36,471 bases of DNA from JANWJE01 sp044326545 (GCA_044326545.1 JBIRBM010000019.1:1-36471); one strand, 5' to 3'. Numbered from the stretch's first letter, positions 16,912 to 25,914 are shown. Numbers and translations: made by a program. The notes: a model not told the origin generated them from the letters alone.

Positions 16912-17879
16912 AATGTTGGCTTGATAGTTTCGAAGAAGTTTAATAGAGCCTCTAAAACTTGATCGGGAGCTTCTTCTTGCGGAATGTGGCCGCAATTGGG
17001 AATGAGAAGGCGATTTGCATGAGGGAAATCTTGCGTGAATTTTTCATAATGACTCATTGGGATCAAGGTGTCATGATCTCCCCAAATGATTAAGATAGGG
17101 GAATTTAAAGTCGGATAATCACGGGCTATTTCGATTAATTGTTCGTTGTTGAATTGTTGCAGGGTGAGGATTGAGGTGATCACCCCTTTTGGAAATCGAT
17201 AGGGAAGGCAGTAAGCTTCGACTTGTTCATCCGAGACTTTATTTTTATCATGCATGATTTGCTTTAGGCCATATCGAATCAATGTGGGGCCGACAAAAGG
17301 GGCCCATAATTTTCCCACATATTTACTGATGGAAAGGTAAAAGGGAATCTCTAAAGGATAGCCCAATGCATCCAGTAATACGAGCGATTGAACCTGTTCG
17401 GGATGAGCGAGGGCCATCGATAACGCTAATCCTCCCCCCATTGAGTTGCCAATTAAATGGGCTTTCTTTATCCCCTTTCCTTCGATAAAGGCATGAATTT
17501 GCTCAATAAAAAAATCGAGATTATAGAGAGTATGATCTGGTTTATCACTTAATCCGTAACCGACAAGATCAATTGCCCATACATGGAATCCAGCCTCAGC
17601 TAAAGGATCGATTAAAGCTTTCCATGTGTAAGAATGGGATCTGAATCCATGGATCATCAGGATGTGGCGATCTCCTTGTCCTTTTTCAATATAGTGCATG
17701 TCTAAAGGGCCATAAGGGGACTGCCACGTCCAAAATTCTTTACCTGCTTTCAATTTGGCTAATTCTTCGCTACTCGCGATTTGGGATTCGCCCGAAAAAA
17801 AGAAGGCTGTGATCAATATCAAAGATAGAGAGAAAAGAGAAAAAATGAATAATAAGGGCTTTTTGAAAAAATAATGCAT
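16908..17879 (-). CDS. Membrane-anchored or secreted alpha/beta hydrolase, coupled to proB
   Basis: 323 residues. A strongly hydrophobic N-terminal segment (residues 8-29) with Lys before it is a signal anchor or signal peptide. The alpha/beta-hydrolase core has HGF (77-79), DLVGYGLSDKP (104-114), nucleophile elbow GNSMGG with Ser146, acid Asp268 or Asp270 (WGDHDTLIP) and His298 (NCGHIP). It resembles the MhpC/haloalkane-dehalogenase-like group, but no substrate can be read. It is the first gene of the operon leading into proBAC, with a 4-nt ATGA overlap to proB. There is no obvious chemical link to proline, so the association may be historical rather than functional. No good ribosome binding site is seen. 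Confidence 0.85.
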   Translation of the reverse strand: MHYFFKKPLLFIFSLFSLSLILITAFFFSGESQIASSEELAKLKAGKEFWTWQSPYGPLDMHYIEKGQGDRHILMIHGFRSHSYTWKALIDPLAEAGFHVWAIDLVGYGLSDKPDHTLYNLDFFIEQIHAFIEGKGIKKAHLIGNSMGGGLALSMALAHPEQVQSLVLLDALGYPLEIPFYLSISKYVGKLWAPFVGPTLIRYGLKQIMHDKNKVSDEQVEAYCLPYRFPKGVITSILTLQQFNNEQLIEIARDYPTLNSPILIIWGDHDTLIPMSHYEKFTQDFPHANRLLIPNCGHIPQEEAPDQVLEALLNFFETIKPTL

Positions 17880-18220
17880 AAAATCTTGTGTAATATTTGC
17901 TTATGTATAGCATATTCTGCTATTTATGCACAAACAACGCCGGAGTTTGGTCTCTTTGTGCGTCGAGATTTAATTGATAGCAAACACATCATCGAATCGA
18001 AGAGGTTGAACAGGTTCTTAGACACCCTGTTACCCTTTTAAAAAAGCGTAAGGCGAGTTTAATAAAATAAACGATCAATATTTTTTGTAAAATAAAATAT
18101 TTTACTGTATGACTTATAGTCAGGGAACTGAAAAAGGGGATACAACATTTTGGTGTGATGAATCTGCCTCATTAAATCCTCGCTTGTTTCTTGAATTTTA
18201 AATCGACTTTTTGGAGGGCT
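17880..18220. other. 341-bp divergent intergenic region
   Basis: No gene is seen. It must hold the promoter of the minus-strand hydrolase-pro operon near 17880-17930, where a small inverted repeat ATAGCA-TATTC-TGCTAT (17907-17923) lies. A family A right half occupies 17983-18018. The rest (18030-18140) is very AT-rich, including TAAAATAAAATATTTTA, and probably includes the promoter of the small membrane protein gene. Confidence 0.5.
17983..18018. repeat. Family A right half
   Basis: CACATCATCGAATCGAAGAG followed by GTTGAACAGGTTCTTA corresponds to the right half of the full copy at 29213-29294. Its left half is missing here, but a left half with no right arm lies 490 bp away at 18504-18547, on the other side of the small membrane protein gene. 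Confidence 0.6.
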
Positions 18221-18454
18221 ATGCGCTTTATTTTAAACTTTATTTTTTTTGGTGTTCTCTTTTACGCGATTTTTTTAATGTTTCCCGATGCTTTTCATAC
18301 ACTGGTTGGTTGGGCCAATAGCATTTATGAATTTCTTCGCGATATTCTCCTTGTCTTAATTGGAAAAATTCAAGAATGGAGAGGAGAGGCGGTCAATTTT
18401 GACCAAGCTCCACATAAGGCGATTTCCGGAATCGTCGCTTTATTTACACATTAG
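18221..18454 (+). CDS. Small membrane protein of unknown function
   Basis: 77 residues from the ATG at 18221, which has GGAGGG just upstream (18213-18218). A longer in-frame TTG start at 18191 lacks a ribosome binding site. The N-terminus (FILNFIFFGVLFYAIFLMF) is one clear transmembrane helix. A second, weaker hydrophobic stretch (FLRDILLVLIG) follows an amphipathic linker, and the C-terminal part is soluble. No family is recognised. It stands alone between the pro operon and the IS remnant and is bracketed by two half copies of family A. Absence of stop codons and a good start support a real gene, but it could be a fragment. Confidence 0.55.
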   Translation: MRFILNFIFFGVLFYAIFLMFPDAFHTLVGWANSIYEFLRDILLVLIGKIQEWRGEAVNFDQAPHKAISGIVALFTH

Positions 18455-18503
18455 TCTTTTATCGTGTGCGGAAGTTAAGATTTTGCGTTTTAATGACTCA
18501 TCT

Positions 18504-18547
18504 TAGAACCTGTTCAGACTCTTTGATCCCGATGCTTTGCTGCTATA
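18504..18547. repeat. Family A left half, interrupted
   Basis: AGAACCTGTTCAGACTCTTT, then GATCCCGATGCTTTGCTGCTATAA, matches 29214-29257 almost exactly. After the shared TGCTATAA the sequence changes abruptly into the 25-bp inverted repeat and IS605-type remnant, so this copy was probably split by an insertion. Confidence 0.7.
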
Positions 18548-18550
18548 AAT

Positions 18551-18623
18551 TCGCTATAAACTCACAAAAAAAATTTCGACATATTTTTTAATATGGCGAA
18601 TTTTTTTTGTGAGTTTATAGCGA
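18551..18623. repeat. Perfect 25-bp inverted repeat upstream of the IS remnant
   Basis: TCGCTATAAACTCACAAAAA plus AAATT (18551-18575) is the exact reverse complement of 18599-18623; the spacer is 23 nt. Weaker pairing extends outward (GCTATAAATTCGC against GCGAGTTTTAGC). It directly precedes the truncated OrfB reading frame and may be an IS end or a separate small hairpin element. Confidence 0.75.
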
Positions 18624-18630
18624 GTTTTAG

Positions 18631-19338
18631 CGAACAAATTACGCTAGTCAACAACCGTTTATTCATCTGAAAAGAGGGTTTCAAGGCTTTTCTGCAAAAA
18701 GAACAACATATCCCAAGTTTAAAAAAAAAGGGATTCACGACAGTTTTTACATTGGAGAAAATCAAGTTCAAATACATGAAAATCGAGTAAAAATTCCAAC
18801 CCTTGGATGGGTTCGGTTGATGGAATTTTTACGATTCGAAGGAAAAATGACAGGGGTTGCCATTTCGCGATCAGCCAATTATTGGTTCATCAGTGTCAGT
18901 GTGGAAACAAGCCAATTGCCGAAGCAATGCGAAAACCAAGCACATATCGGCATTGATCTTGGAGTAAAAATACTCGCAACACTTTCAAATGGCCAAATCA
19001 TTCCAAATAATCAACCCTTAAAGAAAAAATTGAAACGTTTAGGCCCCTTACAAAGGCGACTGTCGAGAAGCGCAAAAGGCTCTAAAAATCGCACTAAAGC
19101 TAGAAATCGCATTGCAAAACTCCATCATAAAGTCGCCTGTAGTAGACATGATACAATCCATAAGCTCACGACAACACTCACAGAAAACGATCGCCATATT
19201 GTCATAGAAGACTTAGATATCTCGGAAATGGTCAAGAACAAAAGGCTCTCCCGCTCGATCTTAGATGGCGGATTCTACGAATTTAGAAGGCAACTCACCT
19301 ACAAAGTAAAGAGCGGTTGTGTCTTCGACATGAGATGA
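18631..19338 (+). pseudogene. IS605-family OrfB (TnpB-like) remnant, truncated at both ends
   Basis: An open frame runs from just after a TAG at 18628; an internal TTG at 18817 is the first plausible start, but homology begins well before it (YPKFKKKGIHDSFY near 18709-18750, typical of the OrfB N-terminal half). The first ~70-80 residues of a normal OrfB are missing. The RuvC-like residues are visible in GIDLGV (first Asp) and IVIEDLDIS (Glu). Homology stops after FYEFRRQLTYK at 19305; the zinc ribbon and last catalytic Asp are absent and the frame ends within DUF885-gene sequence. It cannot be an active nuclease or transposase. No tnpA partner is present. Confidence 0.85.
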
Positions 19339-21186
19339 CTCAGCTTTTGCCGAAGGTGACTGTAAAGAATGTTCAATCCAATTCAGCACTTGTTGTTCGG
19401 CAACATGTAAAGGAACGGTTCCATGTTTTAACCATACTCGATGAAATTCACGAATATCAAATCGATCGCCTAATTGTTCAGCTGCCAAACGGCGCATCTC
19501 TTGAATTTTCAGTTCCCCTATTTTATAGGCTAATGCTTGACTTGGCATGACTAAATAGCGGTCAACTTCTGTCTTAATTTCATGATCGCTCATTCCGACG
19601 TGCGCTTTAAAAAAATCAACGGCTTGTTCGCGGCTCCATCCCATCGTATGCATTCCCGTGTCGACCACTAGGCGAATGGCACGCAGCATTTCGTAGCTTA
19701 GTCGTCCGAAAAGAGAGTAGGGGTCGCGATAAAATCCAAGTTCGGAGCCTAAACTTTCAGCATAGAGACCCCATCCCTCAATATAAGCGGTGAAATCACT
19801 ATTTTTTTGGAATTTTGGAAGGTGTTTCAGCTCTTGAGCTAAGCTGATCTGCATGTGATGACCCGGCACAGCCTCGTGGAGTGCTAATGGTTCCATTTCC
19901 CATTTAGGCCTCTCTTCCGGATAACTTGTATTAATAAAAAAATAGCCGGGGCGACCGTTGCTAACGGAGCCTGGACAGTAGTAAGCTGCAATTTGAGATT
20001 CCTCAGAATAAGCCGGGATGGGAATAACGTCAAAAGGAAGCGCTGGAAAATCACTAAAAAGCAAGGGTAATCTTGATTCAATTTCTCTTGTTAAACGACG
20101 ATACCCTTCGAGGAGCTCGCTTCTGGTTGAATAAAAAAAATGAGGATCTGTTTTCATGAATTCTAAGAATTCGTCAAACGTTCCTAAAAAGCCTGTCGAT
20201 TCAATAATCTTTATCATTTGATTGTGAATCCGCTCAACTTCTTTTAAACCGATATGATGAATATTTTCAGGGGTAAGAGATGTGGTTGTGGAACTTTCAA
20301 CAAGATGTGCATACCATTGATTGCCATTTGGCAGTTCTGTGAAAGCGATTGTTTTTCTGCAATTCGGGATATATCTCTTTGTTAAATAGTCGTAAAGTTT
20401 GATCCAAGATGGTTTTACAGTCTCTTGATAAGTTTTTTGTGCTTGATCAAGAAGACGTTCCTGAGTTTTTGTGTCAAGTGTAGAGGGCAATTCATAGAAA
20501 TATTTTAATAACGAACTATCACGAGGATCTTCAACAATTTGGTTAAAAATTTGCTGGGGAACGTCGAATAGGGCAATTTGAGGGGGAGTGATTCCTAATT
20601 CAATCCCTTTTTCAAGAAGGGTGATGGTTTGCTCAAATAGTTTTGGAATGCGCGATAGACGGGAGAGGATCTCTTCGTATTCTTGAACCGTTTGGTGAGG
20701 CATGATGTCAATAAAAAAAGGGACAGATAAGTGGGCTCCATCCATTTGGCTAACCGCTAAATAATGACTTCCAAAATTGATGTTCGCAAGATCTTCCTTT
20801 ATCGATCCCTTGAGAATTTGATAGCTAATTTGATCGGTCTCTTCGAGTTTTTCGATTTCAATAGACTCTAGAAGACTTAAAAATTGAGAGAGGATCACTT
20901 CCCTTTTTGTAAACGTTTCTTCTGAAAAATCAGACCATTCTCCATGCAGTCCGGGATATCCCAGATAAGAGGCTGTTTCTGGATTATCTGCGATAGACCA
21001 ATCCCAGTAGCAATCAAATAATTGATGCAGGCATTCTTTGTTTTTTTCGACTTTTTTTAATTCGAATAACTGATTTTCGAAAAAAAAGGAGGAGGTTTTT
21101 TCTTGTTCTTCTGTGTAGATAAATGAAGAGAAAAAAGAGCTTAAAAAAAGAGTTGAAAATAAAAGGGGGTGTTTAAAAGATTTCAT
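19261..21186 (-). CDS. DUF885 family metallopeptidase-like protein, exported
   Basis: 641 residues. The signal peptide has a hydrophobic core at 8-23. DUF885 proteins are predicted zinc metallopeptidases (M3/M32-like, mostly helical). The metal motif HEAVPGHH (437-444) and the downstream EGWGLYAE (470-477), supplying the third ligand, are both intact, as is NGRPGYFFINT (410-420). AAGGA lies 9 nt upstream of the ATG. The last ~14 residues (from about 628, nt 19305 downward) are read antisense through the OrfB remnant, so the original C-terminus and stop have been replaced; the catalytic region is unaffected. It is convergent with the IS remnant and divergent from recQ. The substrate is unknown, probably periplasmic peptides. 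Confidence 0.85.
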   Translation of the reverse strand: MKSFKHPLLFSTLFLSSFFSSFIYTEEQEKTSSFFFENQLFELKKVEKNKECLHQLFDCYWDWSIADNPETASYLGYPGLHGEWSDFSEETFTKREVILSQFLSLLESIEIEKLEETDQISYQILKGSIKEDLANINFGSHYLAVSQMDGAHLSVPFFIDIMPHQTVQEYEEILSRLSRIPKLFEQTITLLEKGIELGITPPQIALFDVPQQIFNQIVEDPRDSSLLKYFYELPSTLDTKTQERLLDQAQKTYQETVKPSWIKLYDYLTKRYIPNCRKTIAFTELPNGNQWYAHLVESSTTTSLTPENIHHIGLKEVERIHNQMIKIIESTGFLGTFDEFLEFMKTDPHFFYSTRSELLEGYRRLTREIESRLPLLFSDFPALPFDVIPIPAYSEESQIAAYYCPGSVSNGRPGYFFINTSYPEERPKWEMEPLALHEAVPGHHMQISLAQELKHLPKFQKNSDFTAYIEGWGLYAESLGSELGFYRDPYSLFGRLSYEMLRAIRLVVDTGMHTMGWSREQAVDFFKAHVGMSDHEIKTEVDRYLVMPSQALAYKIGELKIQEMRRLAAEQLGDRFDIREFHRVWLKHGTVPLHVAEQQVLNWIEHSLQSPSAKAESSHVEDTTALYFVGELPSKFVESAI

Positions 21187-21286
21187 ATCGAGACATCCTT
21201 GGAATGCGTATATTTCGTCTACAGTGGTTTTAAAAAGATTGATTTGTTATCTTACAGCCTGTTTTTAAATTTTCCTGAGAAAATTC

Positions 21287-23491
21287 ATGGATTTTGATAA
21301 AAAAAATTCCTCCTTAACATTCAACGGAGTGCTTGAAGAGGAACTTAAGCATTATTTTGGATATAACACATTTCGAGCTTATCAAAAAGAAATTATAGAA
21401 GCTTTATTGCGTAAAGAAGATGTCCTCGCGATTTTACCCACCGGTGCAGGAAAATCTCTTTGTTATCAACTTCCGGCTTTACTTCAAGAGGGCACAGCGA
21501 TTGTCGTCTCCCCTTTGATTTCTTTAATGCAAGATCAAGTCGTCTCCTTGTATAAAAACGGGATTTCCGCAGCTTTTTTGAATAGCACTCTTCATTATCA
21601 AGATATTCAATCGGTTTTGGATCATTTATCCGACTATAAATTGTTATATGTCGCGCCTGAGCGTTTAGTGGATCCTCAATTTTTGGCCCGTCTTAAAGAA
21701 GTTCCCATTTCTTTTTTTGTTGTCGATGAAGCGCATTGCATTTCTCAGTGGGGGCATTCATTTCGAGAGGAGTATCGTAAGCTTTCCATTCTTAAAGAGC
21801 ATTTCCCCAAGTCTCCTATTATCGCTTTGACTGCAACTGCAACGCATGATGTTGAAAAAGATATACAAGTTCAATTGGCAATGCGCCATCCAACGCTTAT
21901 TAAAGGGAGTTTTGATAGACCCAACTTAACCATACGCCTTCATCCGAAAATCCAAGTAGACAAGCAGTTAAAGGGGTTTTTAGAACAGCAAGGAAATCAA
22001 TCGGGCATTATTTACGCTTCAACGCGAAAAGGAGTTGATCATGCATTCGAAATCCTGCAAAAAGGAGGGTATTCTGTGGGGCGCTATCATGCCGGATTAT
22101 CGGAGCAAGAGCGTTCAGCGTCTCAACATGCTTTTCTCCATGATCAAGTGACGGTTATGGTGGCAACCGTTGCGTTTGGTATGGGGGTTCATAAGCCGGA
22201 TATTCGTTTTATTGTTCATTTAGATATGCCAAGAACAATTGAGCAGTACTACCAAGAAATTGGGCGAGCAGGACGAGACGGCCTTCCGGCGGAGTGCTTG
22301 ATGCTTTATAGCACACAAGATTTTATTATTTACACATCTTTTTTAGCCGATTTGCACGATCCTGAACTTCGCAGACAAATGAAGATGAAAACTAACAGCA
22401 TGTACCGCTTGTGCACCTCATTGAAGTGTCGGCGAGGGGAACTTCTCCGTTATTTTGGGGAAAAATTTCCGCAAAAAACATGCGCCTCTTGCGATAACTG
22501 CCTTGATGATGCAGATCAAATCGATGCAACAGTGATTGCTCAAAAAATTTTATCTTGTATCTACAGATTAAAGCAAAATGTCGGGATAAGGATGGTAATC
22601 GATGTGTTGAGGGGATCAAAAGGACAACATATTTTGAGTCGAGGTTATGATCAACTCTCCACTTACGCTCTTTTAAATGAAATGTCTGAGCAAGAAGTCC
22701 GTTATTATATTGAGTGTCTGCTTCATCGCAATTTATTGAGTTTAACCGAAGGGGAGTATCCTGTTTTAAAGTGGACCGATCAAGCCGCTTCTTTTTTAAA
22801 TGGATCTGAGACTCTTTCATTTAAAAAACGTGATTTTAAACCACAAAAACGGGAAAAAGAGCGGCCGGAGAAAGAGAAGAAGATTAAAACCCGCGAAGCG
22901 GCGACGCTTCACTATGATGAACCTTTGTTTGAAGCGCTTCGTGAATTGCGGCTTAAGATTGCGCGAGAAGAAGCCGTTCCTCCTTACGTTGTATTTAGCG
23001 ATCGAGCTTTGCAAGAAATGGCTGTTTATTTCCCTCAGCATCAACAAGACTTTGTTCAAATTAACGGGGTAGGGCCGATTAAATCGATTAAATATGGGGA
23101 GAAATTTTTAGAGTTAATTCGCTCTCATGGAGGAGCAAAACATCTCCCTGAAAGAGTGAATGAACCCCTTGCCTCTCCTTTGCAACGTCTGAGCTCAATG
23201 GAAGAAACTGTGAGCCTTTATCAGCAAGGACATCGTCTAGAGACAATCATGGAGTTCCGGGGATTGACAAAAGGGACGATTTTAGCCCATTTGGCTGAAG
23301 CGATTCAAGAAGGAGAAGATTTAGATCTTTCTCCTCTGGTTCCCTTTGAAAAACAGATCGCGATTCGCAGTGTCATATCTGAAGTGGGAGCTGATCGGTT
23401 AACCCCGATTAAAGAAAAGTTATCGTTGGATACCACTTTTGAAGAGATTCGACTCGTGGCTGCCTTTTACAGAAGAAAAAAAAAGGAATGA
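21287..23491 (+). CDS. recQ: ATP-dependent DNA helicase RecQ
   Basis: 734 residues, a 3'-5' superfamily 2 helicase of recombination and fork repair. Walker A is LPTGAGKS (50-57), motif II is DEAH followed by CISQWGHSF (147-158), motif III is LTATAT (181-186), and motif VI is QEIGRAGRDG (323-332). The RQC zinc-binding cysteines are present (KTCASCDNC). An HRDC domain lies at about 545-615, and a helix-turn-helix C-terminal region (SLYQQGHRLETIMEFRGL) follows as in longer RecQs. It is the first gene of a plus-strand unit with menD 12 nt downstream, an unexpected pairing of repair and quinone genes. Confidence 0.96.
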   Translation: MDFDKKNSSLTFNGVLEEELKHYFGYNTFRAYQKEIIEALLRKEDVLAILPTGAGKSLCYQLPALLQEGTAIVVSPLISLMQDQVVSLYKNGISAAFLNSTLHYQDIQSVLDHLSDYKLLYVAPERLVDPQFLARLKEVPISFFVVDEAHCISQWGHSFREEYRKLSILKEHFPKSPIIALTATATHDVEKDIQVQLAMRHPTLIKGSFDRPNLTIRLHPKIQVDKQLKGFLEQQGNQSGIIYASTRKGVDHAFEILQKGGYSVGRYHAGLSEQERSASQHAFLHDQVTVMVATVAFGMGVHKPDIRFIVHLDMPRTIEQYYQEIGRAGRDGLPAECLMLYSTQDFIIYTSFLADLHDPELRRQMKMKTNSMYRLCTSLKCRRGELLRYFGEKFPQKTCASCDNCLDDADQIDATVIAQKILSCIYRLKQNVGIRMVIDVLRGSKGQHILSRGYDQLSTYALLNEMSEQEVRYYIECLLHRNLLSLTEGEYPVLKWTDQAASFLNGSETLSFKKRDFKPQKREKERPEKEKKIKTREAATLHYDEPLFEALRELRLKIAREEAVPPYVVFSDRALQEMAVYFPQHQQDFVQINGVGPIKSIKYGEKFLELIRSHGGAKHLPERVNEPLASPLQRLSSMEETVSLYQQGHRLETIMEFRGLTKGTILAHLAEAIQEGEDLDLSPLVPFEKQIAIRSVISEVGADRLTPIKEKLSLDTTFEEIRLVAAFYRRKKKE

Positions 23492-23503
23492 GCAGAAAGA
23501 CTT

Positions 23504-25177
23504 ATGAGACCCTCTTATTTTGAAACCAGATCTGGAAACAGTGTGTTAGCTCAAGGTGTTTTACAAGAGGTGATCTCGCATGGGGTGGCTGAATTCTGCG
23601 TTTGTCCGGGAGCCCGGAATGCGCCACTTGTCTATCCTTTGTCTTATTCTAATCAAGTCAAGATTTATTATTGGCCCGAAGAGCGATCGGCAGCTTTCTT
23701 TGCTATTGGAAGAATGAAAGCAATAGGGGGTCCTGTTGCTGTGGTGACAACTTCGGGAACAGCTGCCGCAGAGCTTTTGCCCGCTGCGATGGAAGCTTAT
23801 TATACAGGATTGCCTTTAGTTTTGATAACGGCGGATCGCCCTCGCCGTTTTCGAGGAACAGGAGCGCCTCAGTCGGCTGAGCAGGTGGGCTTGTATGGAT
23901 GCTATGTGAGCGATATGCAAGATCTGGCAGATGGTGATGCATGTTGCTTGGACAATTGGACTCAGGAAGGGCCGATTCACCTTAATCTATGCTTTGAAGA
24001 ACCAAACGATAGTGAGTGTCAAACAATTCGTCTTGAAGAGGGCTCCATTAAGAAGGCACTTGTGATCCCTACAATCAGTTGTCATGGTCCAAAATATCAA
24101 CCTTATCTCTCTTTTTTGCAAAAAAGCCGCTTCCCTTTGGTTGTGATTGGAGCCATGGCTTCTGAGTGTCGCGAAGCGGCAATTTGTTTTTTGCTTAAAG
24201 TTAAAGCCCCTCTTTATGCTGAAGCGATTTCAGGAATTCGAGAAGACGCAAGGTTAGAGCGATTGCGCATTCAGCGGATTGAGGATATATGGGCAACGGC
24301 AGCTGAAAATGGATATCCAATTGATGGAATTTTACGCCTTGGCGGCATTCCGACCGCCCGATTTTGGCGCGATTTAGAGGATAAAATGGATGAGGTCTCT
24401 GTTTGCTCGGTCAGTGAGCACCCTTTTTCCGGTTTAACTCAAGGAGATCTTATTCATACATCGCTAGCTTCTTTTTTTGCTTGGAGTGAGAAAGAGCCGT
24501 CTCCTGATCATTATCCTTATGAAGAATGGAAAACGAAGGATCAAAGAGCTCATCAACACCTCTTGCGTTTATTTCAAGAAGAGCCTTTGGCAGAGGCGAG
24601 TTTAATTCATCATTTATCTGAGCGTATCCCTTTTCGATCCAAAGTTTATCTGGGAAATAGCTTGCCGATCCGTGAGTGGGACCAAGCCGCTTCTTATCAT
24701 GCCCATCACTTTCAGATGGCTTGCAATCGAGGGGTCAATGGAATTGATGGTCAACTTGCCACTTTTTTTGGGTTTTGTTCTTCCGAACAAGAAAATTGGG
24801 CGATCTTAGGGGATTTGACCGTTTTATACGATTTAGTTGCTCCATGGATTACCTCTCAATTGTCGAATATTTCAGCCAATATCGTGATTGTGAACAATGG
24901 AGGGGGGCAGATTTTTTCCCGGATGTTCAGCCATCCGGTTTTTCAAAATCACCATCAATTGAATTTTGAGCCATTGGCTGATTTTTGGGGCTTGCGCTAT
25001 GAAAGGTGGCAATCTATTCCAGATTCTATTTCTCCAAGTCATGGTGGGAGGTTGATTGAGCTGATTCCCAATCAAAAATCGACAGCTCGATTTTTAAAAA
25101 AATACTCAAGCATTAGAGGTGAAAAAAGTGGGGATCAAAATGTGGGCCTTGCCAGGATTTTTAGGGTTACCAGCTGA
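23504..25177 (+). CDS. menD: SEPHCHC synthase (MenD)
   Basis: 557 residues. A ThDP-dependent enzyme that joins 2-oxoglutarate and isochorismate in the classical menaquinone pathway. Motifs: CPGARNAPL (34-42), EERSAAFFAIG with the catalytic Glu (59-69), TSGTAAAEL (83-91), LITADRPRRFRGTGAPQ (107-123), NRGVNGIDG and GDLTVLYDL, then VNNGGGQIFS (ThDP/Mg region). The last ~20 residues overlap the beginning of menH by about 50 nt, so the pair is tightly coupled. It follows recQ after 12 nt. The substrate isochorismate needs a MenF-type synthase, which is not in the window. Confidence 0.94.
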   Translation: MRPSYFETRSGNSVLAQGVLQEVISHGVAEFCVCPGARNAPLVYPLSYSNQVKIYYWPEERSAAFFAIGRMKAIGGPVAVVTTSGTAAAELLPAAMEAYYTGLPLVLITADRPRRFRGTGAPQSAEQVGLYGCYVSDMQDLADGDACCLDNWTQEGPIHLNLCFEEPNDSECQTIRLEEGSIKKALVIPTISCHGPKYQPYLSFLQKSRFPLVVIGAMASECREAAICFLLKVKAPLYAEAISGIREDARLERLRIQRIEDIWATAAENGYPIDGILRLGGIPTARFWRDLEDKMDEVSVCSVSEHPFSGLTQGDLIHTSLASFFAWSEKEPSPDHYPYEEWKTKDQRAHQHLLRLFQEEPLAEASLIHHLSERIPFRSKVYLGNSLPIREWDQAASYHAHHFQMACNRGVNGIDGQLATFFGFCSSEQENWAILGDLTVLYDLVAPWITSQLSNISANIVIVNNGGGQIFSRMFSHPVFQNHHQLNFEPLADFWGLRYERWQSIPDSISPSHGGRLIELIPNQKSTARFLKKYSSIRGEKSGDQNVGLARIFRVTS

Positions 25178-25838
25178 TTGGAAGATTGTCGAATGTGAAA
25201 ATTTGGCTCCATTTGATTGGCAAAAATTGCCATTAAATAGCCTTCCTGATTGGGGGCGGGCATTTAATGATTGGATCTATCGTGAAAAAGAGGAGCTCAA
25301 TCTTCTGCTTGGATATTCTTTGGGAGGGAGGCTGGCTTTACATGCTCTTATTGATCAACCTCAACTATGGAGTGGTGCCGTGATTGTCTCGGCTCACTCG
25401 GGATTCAGCGATGAAAGAGAGCGTCATCTTCGCAAAGAACGGGACTTTGAGTGGGCGAGACGGTTTGAATCTGACGATTGGAATTGTTTGATGAAAGATT
25501 GGAACTCTCAGGATGTGTTTAGCCAAGATGTTTTTTCTTTTAAACGAAATGAATGGGATTATCAAAGAGATGTTCTTGCGCAGGCTTTAAGAGGAGGCTC
25601 GATTGGGGGCCAGAAGGATCTTCGCCAACAGATTGCTGCACTGTCGTTTCCCATTCTTTGGATCACTGGTCGTCGCGACCACCGCTATTGCGAGTTGGCT
25701 CAATCTTTAACCTTTTCTCATTCGCTATCTCGTTGGATATCGGTTCAGGGGGCTGGACACCGGATTCCTTGGGAAAAACCCCACTGTTTTTCTCAGATCA
25801 TTTCACGCTTTTTGCACCAAGAGTGCCATTTGGGTTGA
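25128..25838 (+). CDS. menH: MenH-type alpha/beta hydrolase (SHCHC synthase)
   Basis: 236 residues from the GTG at 25128, which has GAGGTGA (25116-25122) five bases upstream. A GTG at 25119 lies inside that site, and an ATG at 25140 is a possible shorter start. MenH removes pyruvate from SEPHCHC to give SHCHC, the step after MenD. The oxyanion loop is LPGFLGLPADW, the nucleophile is in GYSLGGRLAL, the acid lies in ITGRRDHRYCE, and the His in GAGHRIPWEKP. It overlaps menD and is last in this block. The fold is generic, so the MenH role rests mainly on position next to menD. Confidence 0.88.
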   Translation: MGIKMWALPGFLGLPADWKIVECENLAPFDWQKLPLNSLPDWGRAFNDWIYREKEELNLLLGYSLGGRLALHALIDQPQLWSGAVIVSAHSGFSDERERHLRKERDFEWARRFESDDWNCLMKDWNSQDVFSQDVFSFKRNEWDYQRDVLAQALRGGSIGGQKDLRQQIAALSFPILWITGRRDHRYCELAQSLTFSHSLSRWISVQGAGHRIPWEKPHCFSQIISRFLHQECHLG

Positions 25839-25868
25839 AGGGAAAGCTTGGGGGATGCCTCACAAAAT

Positions 25869-25884
25869 CGCACTCCTCTGTGCG
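25869..25884 (-). terminator. Short hairpin downstream of the helicase gene
   Basis: CGCAC-TCCTCT-GTGCG lies in the 76-bp gap between convergent menH and the helicase. Read on the minus strand it is followed by ATTTTG, so it is a weak candidate terminator for the helicase transcript. Confidence 0.35.
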
Positions 25885-25914
25885 TAAGGAGAGTGTATTA
25901 ACACCTGTTGAATC

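Noticed and set aside
16912..16995. 28-codon N-terminal extension of proB
   Set aside because: It overlaps the upstream hydrolase, is Arg/Ser-rich and unlike ProB, whereas the ATG at 16911 starts directly with the conserved kinase strand.
18551..18623. Rho-independent terminator for the small membrane protein gene
   Set aside because: The stem is AT-rich and far longer than typical, lies about 100 nt after the stop and is not followed by a T-run; a mobile-element origin fits better.
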